Of a stretch of 64,000 nucleotides of DNA, positions 9,326 through 18,535 are shown one piece after another; position 1 is the first letter of the stretch, and every line of letters starts with the position of its first letter. Below the pieces are notes generated by a model. That model saw only the letters and a program-made list of their open reading frames with translations, was not told the DNA's origin and did not search any database. This DNA is from Clostridia bacterium (GTDB taxonomy: Bacteria; Bacillota; Clostridia; Lachnospirales; Lachnospiraceae), in assembly GCA_910574475.1 (NCBI GenBank), contig CAJTAT010000001.1:788554-852553 (forward strand), written 5' to 3'. Both the position numbers and the translations under genes were made by a program.

Positions 9326-10390
9326 CTACAAATCCAGCTTCATATCCCCAAACTTAATCCACCCCTTCTTACGCATAAATTCCGAAACCCCCAACGTAAC
9401 AATTGCAGGCAAAATAATCTGTATCAGTAAGATCTTGATCAAGGTAAGTGTGGGCCCTTCCACGGGAGCCATCACCTGCCAAGTCATAATCTGTCCTACC
9501 AGGCCGGCTGTCCCCATTCCAGACCCTGTGGCATTGCTCTCCATATGTAAAACCATCGTCCCCACAGGCCCTAAAATCGCACTAGATACTATGGCCGGTA
9601 TCCAAATCACAGGCTTTCGCACAATGTTGGGCACCTGAAGCATCGAAGTTCCAATTCCCTGGGCCAACAGACCACCCACTTTATTTTCCCGGTAGCTGGC
9701 CACTGCAAAGCCTACCATATTGCAACAGCACCCAACGGTAGCCGCACCTGCCGCAAGGCCGGAAAGGTTCAAAATAACCCCCAGTGCTGCGGAGCTGATA
9801 GGGAGCGTCAGTATCATGCCCATCAGAACAGACACGATGATTCCCATCAGGAAAGGCTGCTGAATCGTTCCCCAGTTAATCAGGGCGCCCAGAGCCGTCA
9901 TAAAGCTTGTGATAGGAGGTCCCAGAATCAGGCCTACTGCAGAGCCTGACAGAATCACCACCAGAGGAGTAACTAAAATATCTATCTTTGTTCTGCCTGA
10001 TACCAAATGTCCCAGCTCAATTCCCACCAGAGCAGCAATAAAAGCGCCGAGGGGCTCTCCCGGTCCTGCGAATACCATAGTACCTTCTACTAAAACAGTA
10101 CCTGCCAGAATTTTGCTTGCAAAGCCTCCCACCATTCCGGCTGTGGCTGCAGAGAGAACTACTAGCGGGGACTCCTTAAACTTATAAGCTGTCCCAACGC
10201 CAATACCTGCGCTTGTCATTGCCGCTGCCATTTTTCCGAATAAATATATAGTATCTCCAACCTGTCCTCCAATGAGCGTTCCTATCTGTTGAATGATGGT
10301 TCCCACAATCAATGTGGCGAACAATCCCAGGGCCATGCCGCTCAACCCGTCAATAAAAACGTGATTACATGCTTTCTTTAACTTTTCCAT
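9326..10390 (-). CDS. EIIC-like membrane protein (PTS_EIIC_2 type)
   Basis: A 354-aa integral membrane protein with about 9-10 Gly/Ala-rich hydrophobic helices (e.g. LFATLIVGTIIQQIGTLIGG) and the look of the PTS_EIIC_2 family, usually annotated as PTS subunit IIC. No EIIA or EIIB domain is fused or adjacent, so sugar phosphotransfer is unproven. It follows a NiaR-type repressor gene by 72 nt and has a perfect palindrome AAGACA-TC-TGTCTT in that gap, raising the possibility that it moves a vitamin or pyridine compound instead. The start ATG has a GGAGAAA site. Confidence 0.75.
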   Translation of the reverse strand: MEKLKKACNHVFIDGLSGMALGLFATLIVGTIIQQIGTLIGGQVGDTIYLFGKMAAAMTSAGIGVGTAYKFKESPLVVLSAATAGMVGGFASKILAGTVLVEGTMVFAGPGEPLGAFIAALVGIELGHLVSGRTKIDILVTPLVVILSGSAVGLILGPPITSFMTALGALINWGTIQQPFLMGIIVSVLMGMILTLPISSAALGVILNLSGLAAGAATVGCCCNMVGFAVASYRENKVGGLLAQGIGTSMLQVPNIVRKPVIWIPAIVSSAILGPVGTMVLHMESNATGSGMGTAGLVGQIMTWQVMAPVEGPTLTLIKILLIQIILPAIVTLGVSEFMRKKGWIKFGDMKLDL

Positions 10391-10423
10391 AACTTTTCTC
10401 CTTCTTCTGTCTTTTTATTTGTA

Positions 10424-10437
10424 AAGACATCTGTCTT
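10424..10437. promoter_or_regulatory. palindromic operator candidate upstream of the EIIC-like gene
   Basis: Perfect 14-bp palindrome AAGACA-TC-TGTCTT, with an extra TGTCTT half site at 10408-10413, between the NiaR-type repressor gene and the EIIC-like gene. The neighbouring repressor is the obvious candidate binder; this is inferred from position and symmetry only. Confidence 0.45.
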
Positions 10438-10462
10438 GTCAGTCATGGACAGCTTATCACAC

Positions 10463-11005
10463 TCAGGGTTGGGGATCAAGTATTAAATATTTTTTTTCTA
10501 AAAGAGACTGTTCAATCTGTTCTATGGTTTTTTCATCCCTGGCTAAAATTGTATGGTAATGGATATTCTGAGTCAGCTCTTTTAAAGGCTTCACCTGGCT
10601 ACTCAGCATTTTCTTGTAAAACTCTTCTGCATCCTGCCGGTTGGCAATGATCAAATCCACTGCAATCTGCCCATACAAGTCATGCTCGACTACCACATCC
10701 AGAATTCTTCCTCCCAAGTCTACAATTGTATAAAATTCATCCAGTACCTGCTCGGTGGTGTGGCGCACACAAATTGTTTTTTTACATTTTTCTGATTCTG
10801 ACTGGGGTTCAAACAATACATAACCCTTGTTGGTGGATAAAATATTTTTATTTGTCGCTCGTAGAAGGGCCACGTCCTGGACAATCACCTGTCTGCTGAC
10901 TCCCAAAATTTTAGCAATCTCTGTTCCAGAAACAGGCTTGTTGCTTTTGGATAAAATCTGAATAATCTCTCCTCTTCTCTGATCGCCATCCAACACTCGC
11001 TGCAT
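10463..11005 (-). CDS. niaR: NiaR-type niacin-responsive repressor (HTH + 3H domain)
   Basis: A 180-aa protein with an N-terminal HTH_11 winged helix (residues about 8-60, SGTEIAKILGVSRQVIVQD) and a C-terminal 3H domain named for three conserved histidines, here in VRHTTEQ, VEHDLYG and HYHTIL. NiaR proteins bind nicotinate and repress NAD synthesis and niacin uptake genes. The ATG at 11005 has AGGAG 7 nt upstream; a GTG at 11011 is too close to that site. It starts 2 nt after the glycosyltransferase stop and precedes the EIIC-like gene, its probable target. Confidence 0.85.
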   Translation of the reverse strand: MQRVLDGDQRRGEIIQILSKSNKPVSGTEIAKILGVSRQVIVQDVALLRATNKNILSTNKGYVLFEPQSESEKCKKTICVRHTTEQVLDEFYTIVDLGGRILDVVVEHDLYGQIAVDLIIANRQDAEEFYKKMLSSQVKPLKELTQNIHYHTILARDEKTIEQIEQSLLEKKYLILDPQP

Positions 11006-11007
11006 CT

Positions 11008-12795
11008 TCACACTCCTTTCTCATATTTCTGTGCCCGTTCAGGGGACATCATCACTGTACCAGTTCCTTCGTAGACTAGTTCATATCCCCGTTCTTTGAA
11101 CTGATTTGACAGTTCACATTCTAAAAATATATCTGCCCAGTGAGCCATATAAATCACATTTGGAAATTTATCAGGATGAAGTCCATAGTAGTCATAGATC
11201 TGAGTACTATTTTCATGCACTTGCCAGGTGGAATAATTTCCACAGCCTGCATCTACATACAGGTAAATCCAAGGCGCCACTCCAAATACCATCAGTTGAT
11301 CCTCTTGTGTCAAGTGAAGCATGTCCAATTCTTCCAGAACTTCCCCATACCAATTTGCTGTCTTTGGAGAAGTATAGACGCCTTTTAAAGGGCCACGTTC
11401 CATAGCCTGAGTCAAAGTCTCCATAGGAGAATCTCCCCAGGCATAAGTCATTCGCAGATAAAAAGTTCCTGCAAACTGGAAAAAAATCACAGAGCATATA
11501 AAGGCTACAAAACTGCTCTGTAAAAACTTTTTTTCTTTCCACAAGTTGGCCAATACAAATCGGGACTGCTTATCACTGATTCTCTCCCGAATCTCCTGGA
11601 GCCAACGCGTCACAAATAAAAGCCCTATACAGGAACATAGACTGTAGGCCACACTGATAGTAACAATCCCTGTATTGGTGGCAAACTGAACAATCAGGGT
11701 GAATAACATGGACGGCAGATACCACCAGTAAAACAGCCGTTTTTCTTTGTGTTCTGTCACAAAATACGCTTCCAGACACCAAAATGCCAGGGGTAGCATC
11801 TGATAATTCACTGTAATATGATCAAAGATAAATCCGTAATAAATCAAGTATGGGAGAACGGCTAAAGAAGCCAATACCATATAGACAAGGCTGTGTTCAA
11901 AGCGCTTCCTGTCCAGTAAGGTAGCCGCATAGATCACGCCTAAAGCACAGAACATATATCGATAGTTCTTAAAGCAGAGATAAAAATACCTCTCTATCTT
12001 ATACCAAACCCCTCCACCCTTGTGCTCCGAGTCTCCTACAATATGGGGAATGTTTGCCAACATTTCAGAGAGGGTTCCTCTCTGAAATACAAAAAGTATA
12101 AAGAGCAATAGAATAATTCCTGCTCCCAGAGTCATCCAGAGAAAATTCTTAAACTGTAAGACGCCTTCCGTCTCCCTGCCCATGCGATGGTTTCGGACAG
12201 TTACTACAAGGCAAATGAGCCCGTATGCAAAATACATCAATATGGCAAAAGGATTTGCCAGCACAATCACAGCCATCAAAATTCCGCACAAGAGGTATTC
12301 CGGTACTGAATGTTCCATTCGTGCAGAGAGCACTGCCAGCAATACAGTCAAAATGCCACATTCTATGGAATTATAAGACATGGCACAGATTCCAAAGGGC
12401 GCGTACAGAAGGAATAAAAAGACTGGACCATAGGAAGCAAATCCTCTCCTTTGAAGCCGCAGGTACAAAAATATGGTAAGCACAGCTTCAAATGCCAGGT
12501 AAAAAAACCGGCTGGCCATAACGATCCCCTCTGTATTACCAAGGGCAATGCGGATCAAACAGTAAATGGGGTGAAGCAAAAAGGAGCATAGCTGCTGGGT
12601 AGGATTCCATTCATCAATCAGAATCTTTTCCCCCCGAAATATTCTCTCAGAGGTCCCGATAAAGTACATTTCATCGGACGTGTTAAATCCATAAAAGCTG
12701 CGCCGTAACAATAAAATCTCTATCAAAAGAAATAGACCAATAAAAATCAGATGTTGTGTCTTTTTTCGGTCTAATGCTCTCAAAAATCCTGCCAT
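11008..12795 (-). CDS. multi-pass membrane glycosyltransferase-like protein
   Basis: A 595-aa protein with about 11 predicted membrane helices over residues 15-450 and a soluble C-terminal part of about 130 residues. The first extracytoplasmic loop carries SDEMYF, the acidic site typical of GT-C fold (ArnT/PMT-like) transferases that use lipid-linked sugars. Substrate unknown. Its stop lies 2 nt before niaR, so the two are co-transcribed, but a functional link is unclear. The ATG has AGGAAGG about 12 nt upstream. Confidence 0.65.
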   Translation of the reverse strand: MAGFLRALDRKKTQHLIFIGLFLLIEILLLRRSFYGFNTSDEMYFIGTSERIFRGEKILIDEWNPTQQLCSFLLHPIYCLIRIALGNTEGIVMASRFFYLAFEAVLTIFLYLRLQRRGFASYGPVFLFLLYAPFGICAMSYNSIECGILTVLLAVLSARMEHSVPEYLLCGILMAVIVLANPFAILMYFAYGLICLVVTVRNHRMGRETEGVLQFKNFLWMTLGAGIILLLFILFVFQRGTLSEMLANIPHIVGDSEHKGGGVWYKIERYFYLCFKNYRYMFCALGVIYAATLLDRKRFEHSLVYMVLASLAVLPYLIYYGFIFDHITVNYQMLPLAFWCLEAYFVTEHKEKRLFYWWYLPSMLFTLIVQFATNTGIVTISVAYSLCSCIGLLFVTRWLQEIRERISDKQSRFVLANLWKEKKFLQSSFVAFICSVIFFQFAGTFYLRMTYAWGDSPMETLTQAMERGPLKGVYTSPKTANWYGEVLEELDMLHLTQEDQLMVFGVAPWIYLYVDAGCGNYSTWQVHENSTQIYDYYGLHPDKFPNVIYMAHWADIFLECELSNQFKERGYELVYEGTGTVMMSPERAQKYEKGV

Positions 12796-12861
12796 GAGTC
12801 TGCCATTCCTTCCTAATCAAAGGGACCCACTTTATAGTGTGTCCCTCAGTGATCATTGCTT

Positions 12862-13110
12862 TTACTCATCTATCATCTTATCGACTCGTTCCTTCAAGGT
12901 AGACATCTGTCCTGTAATTCGCTCCAGCTCTTCCTGTATTAAGCGAAGCTCACGCCTTCGGGCCTCTTTTGCATCCTGGAGCTTTTTTTCATAATGCATC
13001 TTCTGGTCTTCCCGAATCTGCCGTTTAACATTTTCCAGTCGTTCCCTCTCCTGCTTTTTCATCTGTTCTTTTAACCGATTCATCCCATCCTTATAAAATT
13101 GCTCCAGCAT
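12862..13110 (-). CDS. small coiled-coil protein, unknown function
   Basis: An 82-aa highly charged protein; almost all of residues 10-75 has a Lys/Arg/Glu-rich heptad-like pattern (NRLKEQMKKQERERLENVKR) typical of a coiled coil. There is no signal peptide, Cys or enzymatic motif. The start is the ATG of MLEQFYKDG with GGAGGGG 8 nt upstream; a longer frame starts upstream without such a site. Function not recognised. Confidence 0.6.
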   Translation of the reverse strand: MLEQFYKDGMNRLKEQMKKQERERLENVKRQIREDQKMHYEKKLQDAKEARRRELRLIQEELERITGQMSTLKERVDKMIDE

Positions 13111-13216
13111 AACTATATCCCCTCCTCCATAGCATCTTAACTGTCTTAATTCCATCCTACTATAAGTTCCCTATCTTTGTCAACTGCGCCCCTGCATCTG
13201 CGCTTGTATGAAATCG

Positions 13217-13250
13217 AAAAGAGCCTGTGGAAATTCCACAGACTCTTTTT
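13217..13250 (-). terminator. terminator after fucI
   Basis: Arms AAAAGAGCCTGTGG and CCACAGACTCTTTTTT (one mismatch) with a 5-nt loop; T-runs occur on both strands. It lies 13 nt past the fucI stop. Confidence 0.8.
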
Positions 13251-13262
13251 TCAGGTAAAAGC

Positions 13263-15071
13263 TTACCGAATTGTTTTATAGAGAGGTCCATAAGCCTTGC
13301 ATGCTCTGTAATCCTGTCCTTCTTTGTCCATACCAAATGCATTCCAAGCTGCCGGACGGAAGATCTTCTCCTCCGGTATATTGTGCATACATACTGGAAT
13401 TCTTAAGATAGAGCACAGAGTAATCAGGTCTGCTCCCACATGTCCATAGCTGATTGCCCCGTGATTTGCGCCCCAGTTGTTCATCACATCGTATGCGGTC
13501 TTGAAAGCGCCCTCTCCTGTGCATCTTGGTGCAAACCAAGTACATGGCCATGTATAGTCGGTTCTCTTCCAAAGCTTATCGCTCACTTCTTCTGGAAGCT
13601 TGAGTGTCCATCCCTCAGCAATCTGCAGAACTGGTCCAAGTCCCTTTACAAGATTCAGACGAATCATGGTTGCTGGCATCTCAGCATCTGTCACAAAGCG
13701 GGAAGAATATCCGCCGCCACGGAAATATCCATTGTCTGCTGCGTTCCAGGTAGTAGCCTTCAGGATTGCTTCCTGATCAGCCTCTGTCACATTCCACCAT
13801 TCCTTCATACAGGGATTTCCATTCTCATCCTTTGCCTGCCCGCAAGCATCCAGACAAGCTGCACCAGAGTTAATCAGGTGAATAAATCCGTCTGCATCTT
13901 TTGCCTTGCCTTCAATATCATAGCCAGTCGCTCTCTTAACCGCGTCGCCGCTCCAATATGTACGTACATCAGCAAAAATCTGGGCACGGTTGGTTAAAAG
14001 CTTTAAGAACAGCATGCCTAGACCATTCAATGTATCATTCTCTGTAGCCAGAATGTACGGCTCTCTTGCTCCGTTCCAGTCAAAGGAAGTATTCAGCATA
14101 GCCTCCGGGAAGTCACAGTTGGGATAAAAATCTGTCCACTGTCTCTGCCCCTGGAATCCTGCTGCGATGGCATTATGTCCGATAGCTTCCTCAGAGAACT
14201 TACGATCCAGCTTGTCGCTGCCGCTCATCAGATCTTTGATGATAACCATCATCTTTACTACAAATTCCCAGTCAGCATCCTTCTGCTCTCTTGTCTTCTG
14301 AATCTCTTCTGGGTTCTTATCAAATCCTTCTATACATTTCTCTCTCGTCCACTTAAGGGCTTTCTGGAACTCTTCTTCATCATAGATGCCTTCTGTCATG
14401 CGGCGGATAATCTCTACCTCATCCACAGACTCTACACGCATGCCAAGATATTCCTCAATAAATTCTGGGCTAATGATAGAGCCGCCAATTCCCATACAGA
14501 TGGAACCAATCTGAAGATAGGATTTTCCTCTCATAGTAGCTGCTGCCACTGCGGCACGTCCAAAACGAAGCAATTTCTCTTTTACATCTTCTGGGATATT
14601 AGTGTCGTCAGCTTCCTGCACATCATGACCATAAATACCAAATGCCGGAAGTCCCTTCTGAGCGTGAGTAGCCAGTACAGATGCCAGATATACTGCGCCT
14701 GGTCTCTCAGTTCCATTAAAGCCCCATACGCCCTTAATGGTCATAGGATCCATATCCATAGTCTCTGCGCCATAGCACCAGCAGGGAGTTACAGTCAAAG
14801 TAATATCTACGCCTGCTTTTTTGAACTTATCTGCGCATGCTGCTGTCTCGCCTACGCGTCCAATAGTAGTATCTGCAATGACTACCTTTACCGGCTCACC
14901 ATTGGAATAGCGAAGATTTTCCTCAAACAGCTTTGCTGCAGCTCTTGCCATACCCATAGTCTGCTCTTCCAAAGAACCTCTAACATCCAAAACTCCTCTA
15001 CGGCCATCAATGGTCGGCCGGATACCAATCACTGGATAATCGCCAACTAATCTGCTCTTTGCCACTTTCAA
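13263..15071 (-). CDS. fucI: L-fucose isomerase
   Basis: Converts L-fucose to L-fuculose, the first cytosolic step of fucose catabolism, common in gut bacteria feeding on mucin or host glycans. The 602-aa length matches the family (E. coli FucI 591 aa), and colinear signatures such as [42 protein letters not shown] and [16 protein letters not shown] are present. A GGAGG site lies 3 nt before the TTG at 15071 and 9 nt before an in-frame GTG at 15065; the GTG is equally likely to be the true start. No fucose kinase, aldolase or permease lies next to it. A divergent AraC regulator probably controls it. Confidence 0.95.
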   Translation of the reverse strand: MKVAKSRLVGDYPVIGIRPTIDGRRGVLDVRGSLEEQTMGMARAAAKLFEENLRYSNGEPVKVVIADTTIGRVGETAACADKFKKAGVDITLTVTPCWCYGAETMDMDPMTIKGVWGFNGTERPGAVYLASVLATHAQKGLPAFGIYGHDVQEADDTNIPEDVKEKLLRFGRAAVAAATMRGKSYLQIGSICMGIGGSIISPEFIEEYLGMRVESVDEVEIIRRMTEGIYDEEEFQKALKWTREKCIEGFDKNPEEIQKTREQKDADWEFVVKMMVIIKDLMSGSDKLDRKFSEEAIGHNAIAAGFQGQRQWTDFYPNCDFPEAMLNTSFDWNGAREPYILATENDTLNGLGMLFLKLLTNRAQIFADVRTYWSGDAVKRATGYDIEGKAKDADGFIHLINSGAACLDACGQAKDENGNPCMKEWWNVTEADQEAILKATTWNAADNGYFRGGGYSSRFVTDAEMPATMIRLNLVKGLGPVLQIAEGWTLKLPEEVSDKLWKRTDYTWPCTWFAPRCTGEGAFKTAYDVMNNWGANHGAISYGHVGADLITLCSILRIPVCMHNIPEEKIFRPAAWNAFGMDKEGQDYRACKAYGPLYKTIR

Positions 15072-15099
15072 TACCCTCCATACTTATTTTTTATAAAAC

Positions 15100-15116
15100 C
15101 AGATTGGACAAATCTG
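15100..15116. promoter_or_regulatory. inverted repeat in the fucI leader
   Basis: CAGATT-GGACA-AATCTG, perfect 6-bp arms, 30-45 nt upstream of fucI and close to the divergent AraC gene. It may be an operator or an mRNA hairpin. Confidence 0.35.
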
Positions 15117-15178
15117 ATTTCGATGTCTTTATTATAAATGATTCAACAGAAAATTGCACGTAAATTTCTGTTCTTATA

Positions 15179-15207
15179 TGGACATTTTTTGTACTAATTG
15201 TTATAAT
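15179..15207 (+). promoter_or_regulatory. promoter of the AraC-family gene
   Basis: TGGACA and TATAAT separated by 17 nt, 70 nt upstream of the AraC-type ATG. Confidence 0.6.
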
Positions 15208-15277
15208 TTCCTTATAAATCTATCAGTTTTTTATCAAATACAGCAAAAGCAAGGACAGAAAGGAATACAATATAGTA

Positions 15278-16210
15278 ATGAAGGCTTTTCATGAAATACG
15301 CAGCTATGATTCTGATTTTATGGTCTGGAATTCCAGCTATGAGAATATCAGTTTTCTGGCTCACTGGCACAAAGAAATTGAGCTAATCTATATTCGCTCT
15401 GGCTCTTGCCGGCTTCATATCACCGACCATATCTTTACAGCCCATGCCGGTGATCTTGCAGTCTGTGAGAGTGGTGTCATTCATTACAGTGATTCCTATG
15501 ACATGGATAATTCCCTGGATTTCGTCATTTTTGATTCGAATATTTTGAGTCCGATTTTTCACAATCCTAATTTTGTCCACCCCCTGATAACCAAGGCTCA
15601 ACTGGAGAGCTATGGTCTCTCTGACCGCCTTCGTGAACTGATTGACACAGTATCCTCTGAATTGAAACGCAAAGATCCCTATTACCAGGAAGTTGTTACC
15701 TCCTCCCTTCAGACGTTTTGGTTTCTTTTAAAGCGACATCATCCAAAGGCCAATCTGGATGCTGTGCCTGATGACAGACGTTCCCGAATGTTAGCAGACA
15801 TGCAAGGACTCCTGGACTATATAGACAATCATTTTGCAGACAATATTACCCTGGACTATGCAGCCAACTGTATGAATTACAGCAACAGCTACTTTTCTAA
15901 AATATTCAAAAAACTGATGGGAACTAATTTTGTTACTTATTTAAATATGGTTCGTGTGGAGCACGCAGCTTATTCTCTGCGGCACACAGACAGTAAAATT
16001 ACAGAGATCGCTTTAAACTGTGGTTTTAACAACATCCGAACTTTTAATCGGGTATTCAAAGAGATTACTGGTTGTACCCCTTCGGAATTTCTTCTGCTTC
16101 CAGACCCGGACACCTATAAGCGCACTTATTATAACCGTCGCTCTGGAGCACAGGAATTTGTAGAAAATGATTCACTTACCCTTGTTAAAAATTTTCAAAC
16201 TAATTCTTAA
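15278..16210 (+). CDS. AraC-family regulator with cupin sensor domain
   Basis: A 310-aa regulator. The N-terminal half (residues about 20-110, with HWHKEIELIYI and FTAHAGDLAVCESGVIH) is a cupin-type AraC ligand-binding domain; the C-terminal 100 residues hold two helix-turn-helix units (NITLDYAANCMNYSNSYFSK and KITEIALNCGFNNIRTFNRV). It is divergent from fucI, a layout typical of a sugar-responsive activator, so L-fucose or a derivative is the likely inducer (inference). It is followed 12 nt later by a DUF402 gene. Confidence 0.88.
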   Translation: MKAFHEIRSYDSDFMVWNSSYENISFLAHWHKEIELIYIRSGSCRLHITDHIFTAHAGDLAVCESGVIHYSDSYDMDNSLDFVIFDSNILSPIFHNPNFVHPLITKAQLESYGLSDRLRELIDTVSSELKRKDPYYQEVVTSSLQTFWFLLKRHHPKANLDAVPDDRRSRMLADMQGLLDYIDNHFADNITLDYAANCMNYSNSYFSKIFKKLMGTNFVTYLNMVRVEHAAYSLRHTDSKITEIALNCGFNNIRTFNRVFKEITGCTPSEFLLLPDPDTYKRTYYNRRSGAQEFVENDSLTLVKNFQTNS

Positions 16211-16222
16211 GGAGGCCTCCCA

Positions 16223-16705
16223 ATGCCCAAACAAGCCCTTTTGTACCGGAAACGCCTGATTCCCTCTGAGTGTATTCTCCTTGACAAGGACGAAATTATC
16301 TTGCATGAACCTTCTGTGCTCGTCACCAAATGGAAGACCATTCGCCCTAAAAAGGATCTGGATCATGGGATATCCTGCTATCTGCCAGACAAAGGATGGA
16401 AAGTAAGCCGCTTTCTGGATCACAAAGATGAGTTAATCTGCTGGTATTGTGATATCATTGATTCGTCTTATCACTCTGATACAGATACATATATTTTTAC
16501 GGATTTGCTGGCAGATGTGATACTCTATCCCTCTGGCGCCGTCCACGTGGTAGACCTGGACGAGATTGCAGACGCTCTGGAACAAGGTCTACTCCTTCCT
16601 GAACAGGTATGTTCCTGTATGCGTAAATTGGATAGCCTGCTTAAAGAGGTATATAGCGGCCGGCTTTTGCCTTCTCTGGAAAAATATTGGCCTGTTGAAG
16701 CGTAA
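16223..16705 (+). CDS. DUF402 family protein
   Basis: A 160-aa protein of the DUF402 fold; the family includes Gram-positive nucleoside tri/diphosphatases (Ntdp/YgaC). Characteristic parts are WYCDIIDSSYHSD, YIFTDLLADVILYPSG and VVDLDEI, with acidic metal-binding positions. The ATG has an exceptionally strong TAAGGAGGCCTCC site and lies 12 nt after the AraC stop, so the two form an operon. Whether it hydrolyses nucleotides here is unknown. Confidence 0.78.
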   Translation: MPKQALLYRKRLIPSECILLDKDEIILHEPSVLVTKWKTIRPKKDLDHGISCYLPDKGWKVSRFLDHKDELICWYCDIIDSSYHSDTDTYIFTDLLADVILYPSGAVHVVDLDEIADALEQGLLLPEQVCSCMRKLDSLLKEVYSGRLLPSLEKYWPVEA

Positions 16706-16734
16706 GGAATTATGTGCCCTTGGGCATAAAAAAT

Positions 16735-16781
16735 GGATATTCTTTTGAGAAGTTAATATCTCAGAAGAATATCCGCTTTTT
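16735..16781 (+). terminator. terminator after the AraC-DUF402 operon
   Basis: Arms GGATATTCTTTTGAGA and TCTCAGAAGAATATCC, followed by GCTTTTTCTCC. Confidence 0.85.
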
Positions 16782-16812
16782 CTCCTTCTAATTTAAAGTA
16801 CTGCTTCGCTGC

Positions 16813-17298
16813 TTACAATTTCAGCTCTATGGTCCGCCCTGTGTGTTCATATTCCACAAGCTCTACACCGGCTGCCCGAAACATTCGTTTCGATGCCAGG
16901 ACAGAAGCTGTGCTGGCATACTTATCACAGCCATAGACCACGGTCTTGATTCCTGCCTGAATAATTGCTTTGGCACACTCATTACATGGAAACAGTGTCA
17001 CATAGATCTTTGCCCCCTCCAGACTACCGCCCCGATAATTCAAAATCGCATTTAGCTCACTGTGGGTAACAAATGGGTATTTTGTCTCGTTTTCTTCCCC
17101 TGTTCTCTCCCAGGGAAACTCATCGTCGTCACAGCCATTTGGGAAGCCATTATAGCCCATAGACAAGATCTTGTTATTTTGACTTACGATGCAGGCCCCC
17201 ACCTGTGTACTGGGGTCCTTGGATCTCATGCCAGAAAGCGCTGCCACGCCCATAAAATATTCATCCCAGCTAATATAATCCTTCCTTTTTCCTCCCAT
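16813..17298 (-). CDS. comEB: dCMP deaminase (ComEB-like)
   Basis: A 161-aa zinc deaminase that converts dCMP to dUMP for thymidylate synthesis. Zinc ligands and the catalytic Glu are in THSELNAIL, with the two cysteines in PCNECAKA. The start is the ATG of MGGKRKDYISWDEYF with AGGAG 8 nt upstream; upstream in-frame residues fall across the upp stop and are not family-like. It is third in the rpiB-upp-comEB operon, 22 nt after upp, a pyrimidine salvage context. Confidence 0.9.
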   Translation of the reverse strand: MGGKRKDYISWDEYFMGVAALSGMRSKDPSTQVGACIVSQNNKILSMGYNGFPNGCDDDEFPWERTGEENETKYPFVTHSELNAILNYRGGSLEGAKIYVTLFPCNECAKAIIQAGIKTVVYGCDKYASTASVLASKRMFRAAGVELVEYEHTGRTIELKL

Positions 17299-17320
17299 AT
17301 ATAAGTCTCCTGATCTTAAC

Positions 17321-17950
17321 TTATTTGGTTCCAAATATGCGGTCCCCCGCATCGCCAAGCCCAGGTACAATATAACCATGCTCATTCAGGTGCTCGTCCA
17401 ATGCCCCAATATAGATATCCACATCTGGATGCAATTCCTGCATCTTTTTTACACCTTCAGGAGCCGCGATAATACAGATAAAATGTATATTCTTCACTCC
17501 CCGTTCCTTTAGCATCTGAATCGCCGCTGTGGAAGAGCCTCCTGTAGCCAGCATTGGGTCTACTACAAATACCTCACGTTCACTGCAATCTGCAGGAATC
17601 TTACAATAATATTCCACTGGTTCCAAAGTTTCCTCGTTCCGGTATAAGCCAATATGGCCTACTTTTGCAGAAGGGATCATGGCCAACATTCCATCTACCA
17701 TGCCTAAGCCTGCACGCAAAATAGGAATAATCGCCATTTTCTTTCCTGCCAGCTCCTTTGCAACTGTTTTACAAATAGGAGTCTCAATCTCTACATCCTG
17801 CAATTTCAATTCTTTCGTAGCCTCATAGGTAATAAGGCTTGCAATTTCGCTAATCATGGCACGAAAATCACGAGATCCTGTCTCTTTACGTCTAATGACG
17901 CCAATCTTATGCTGTATCAGCGGATGCTCCATAACCACTACCTTTGACAT
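17321..17950 (-). CDS. upp: uracil phosphoribosyltransferase
   Basis: A 209-aa enzyme that makes UMP from uracil and PRPP in pyrimidine salvage. The PRPP-binding loop is [11 protein letters not shown] (about residues 130-140), and the uracil-binding C-terminus has [16 protein letters not shown]. Its length matches the family exactly. It is the middle gene of the rpiB-upp-comEB operon, 10 nt after rpiB. Confidence 0.97.
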   Translation of the reverse strand: MSKVVVMEHPLIQHKIGVIRRKETGSRDFRAMISEIASLITYEATKELKLQDVEIETPICKTVAKELAGKKMAIIPILRAGLGMVDGMLAMIPSAKVGHIGLYRNEETLEPVEYYCKIPADCSEREVFVVDPMLATGGSSTAAIQMLKERGVKNIHFICIIAAPEGVKKMQELHPDVDIYIGALDEHLNEHGYIVPGLGDAGDRIFGTK

Positions 17951-17960
17951 TCTTTGCCCC

Positions 17961-18392
17961 CTAATCTTCCTCTATCGCGCGTATTCTATTGATATGCCTT
18001 TCATCCCCTGAAAATGGTGTATTTAAAAATGTGTCCACAATCTTAACAGCCAGTCCCGGCCCTACTACACGTCCGCCCATAGCCAGAATATTGGCATCAT
18101 TGTGGAGCCTTGTAGCCTCTGCGCTGAAGCAATTCTCACACAAAGCCGCACGGATTCCCTTAAATTTATTGGCCGTAATGGAGATTCCAATGCCTGTCCC
18201 ACAGATCAGAATTCCTTTGTCACATTCCCCAGACAAAATTGCCTTGGCAACCTTTTTCCCATAAATAGGATAGTCTGTCGCCTCTGTATTGTAGCAGCCA
18301 TAGTTTTTGTACTCAAATCCATTCTTTTCCAAATATGCGATTACCTCTTGCATCAAATCGTAACCGCCATGATCACATCCTAATGCTATCAT
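17961..18392 (-). CDS. rpiB: ribose-5-phosphate isomerase B
   Basis: A 143-aa LacAB/RpiB family enzyme that interconverts ribose 5-phosphate and ribulose 5-phosphate. It begins [10 protein letters not shown] and carries [10 protein letters not shown] with the active-site Cys, and [19 protein letters not shown] lies 10 nt upstream of the ATG. First gene of an operon supplying pentose phosphate for upp and dCMP deaminase neighbours. Confidence 0.95.
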   Translation of the reverse strand: MIALGCDHGGYDLMQEVIAYLEKNGFEYKNYGCYNTEATDYPIYGKKVAKAILSGECDKGILICGTGIGISITANKFKGIRAALCENCFSAEATRLHNDANILAMGGRVVGPGLAVKIVDTFLNTPFSGDERHINRIRAIEED

Positions 18393-18425
18393 AATTTGCT
18401 ACCTCCGTGTTTATTTGTTTCTCTG

Positions 18426-18453
18426 ATTATACCATTTTTTTCGGGATTAGCAA
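18426..18453 (-). promoter_or_regulatory. promoter of the rpiB-upp-comEB operon
   Basis: TTGCTA and TATAAT separated by 16 nt on the minus strand, about 35 nt upstream of rpiB. Confidence 0.55.
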
Positions 18454-18477
18454 ATGCTTTATTTGATTTATATTATC

Positions 18478-18518
18478 AGAGGAAGGAAAGCTAGCAAGCT
18501 AATAGCCTTCCTCTTTTT
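18478..18518. terminator. hairpin between cwlD and rpiB
   Basis: Arms AGAGGAAGG and CCTTCCTCT with an inner AGCT/AGCT pair. The T-run is on the plus strand only, so its role downstream of minus-strand cwlD is uncertain. Confidence 0.4.
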
Positions 18519-18535
18519 CATGCTAAGTTTGTCAC

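Noticed and set aside
14175..15050. 291-codon plus-strand frame opposite fucI
   Set aside because: It is fully antisense to a confident fucI; the translation is Ser/Cys/Leu-rich noise from reading the complement of a high-confidence gene.
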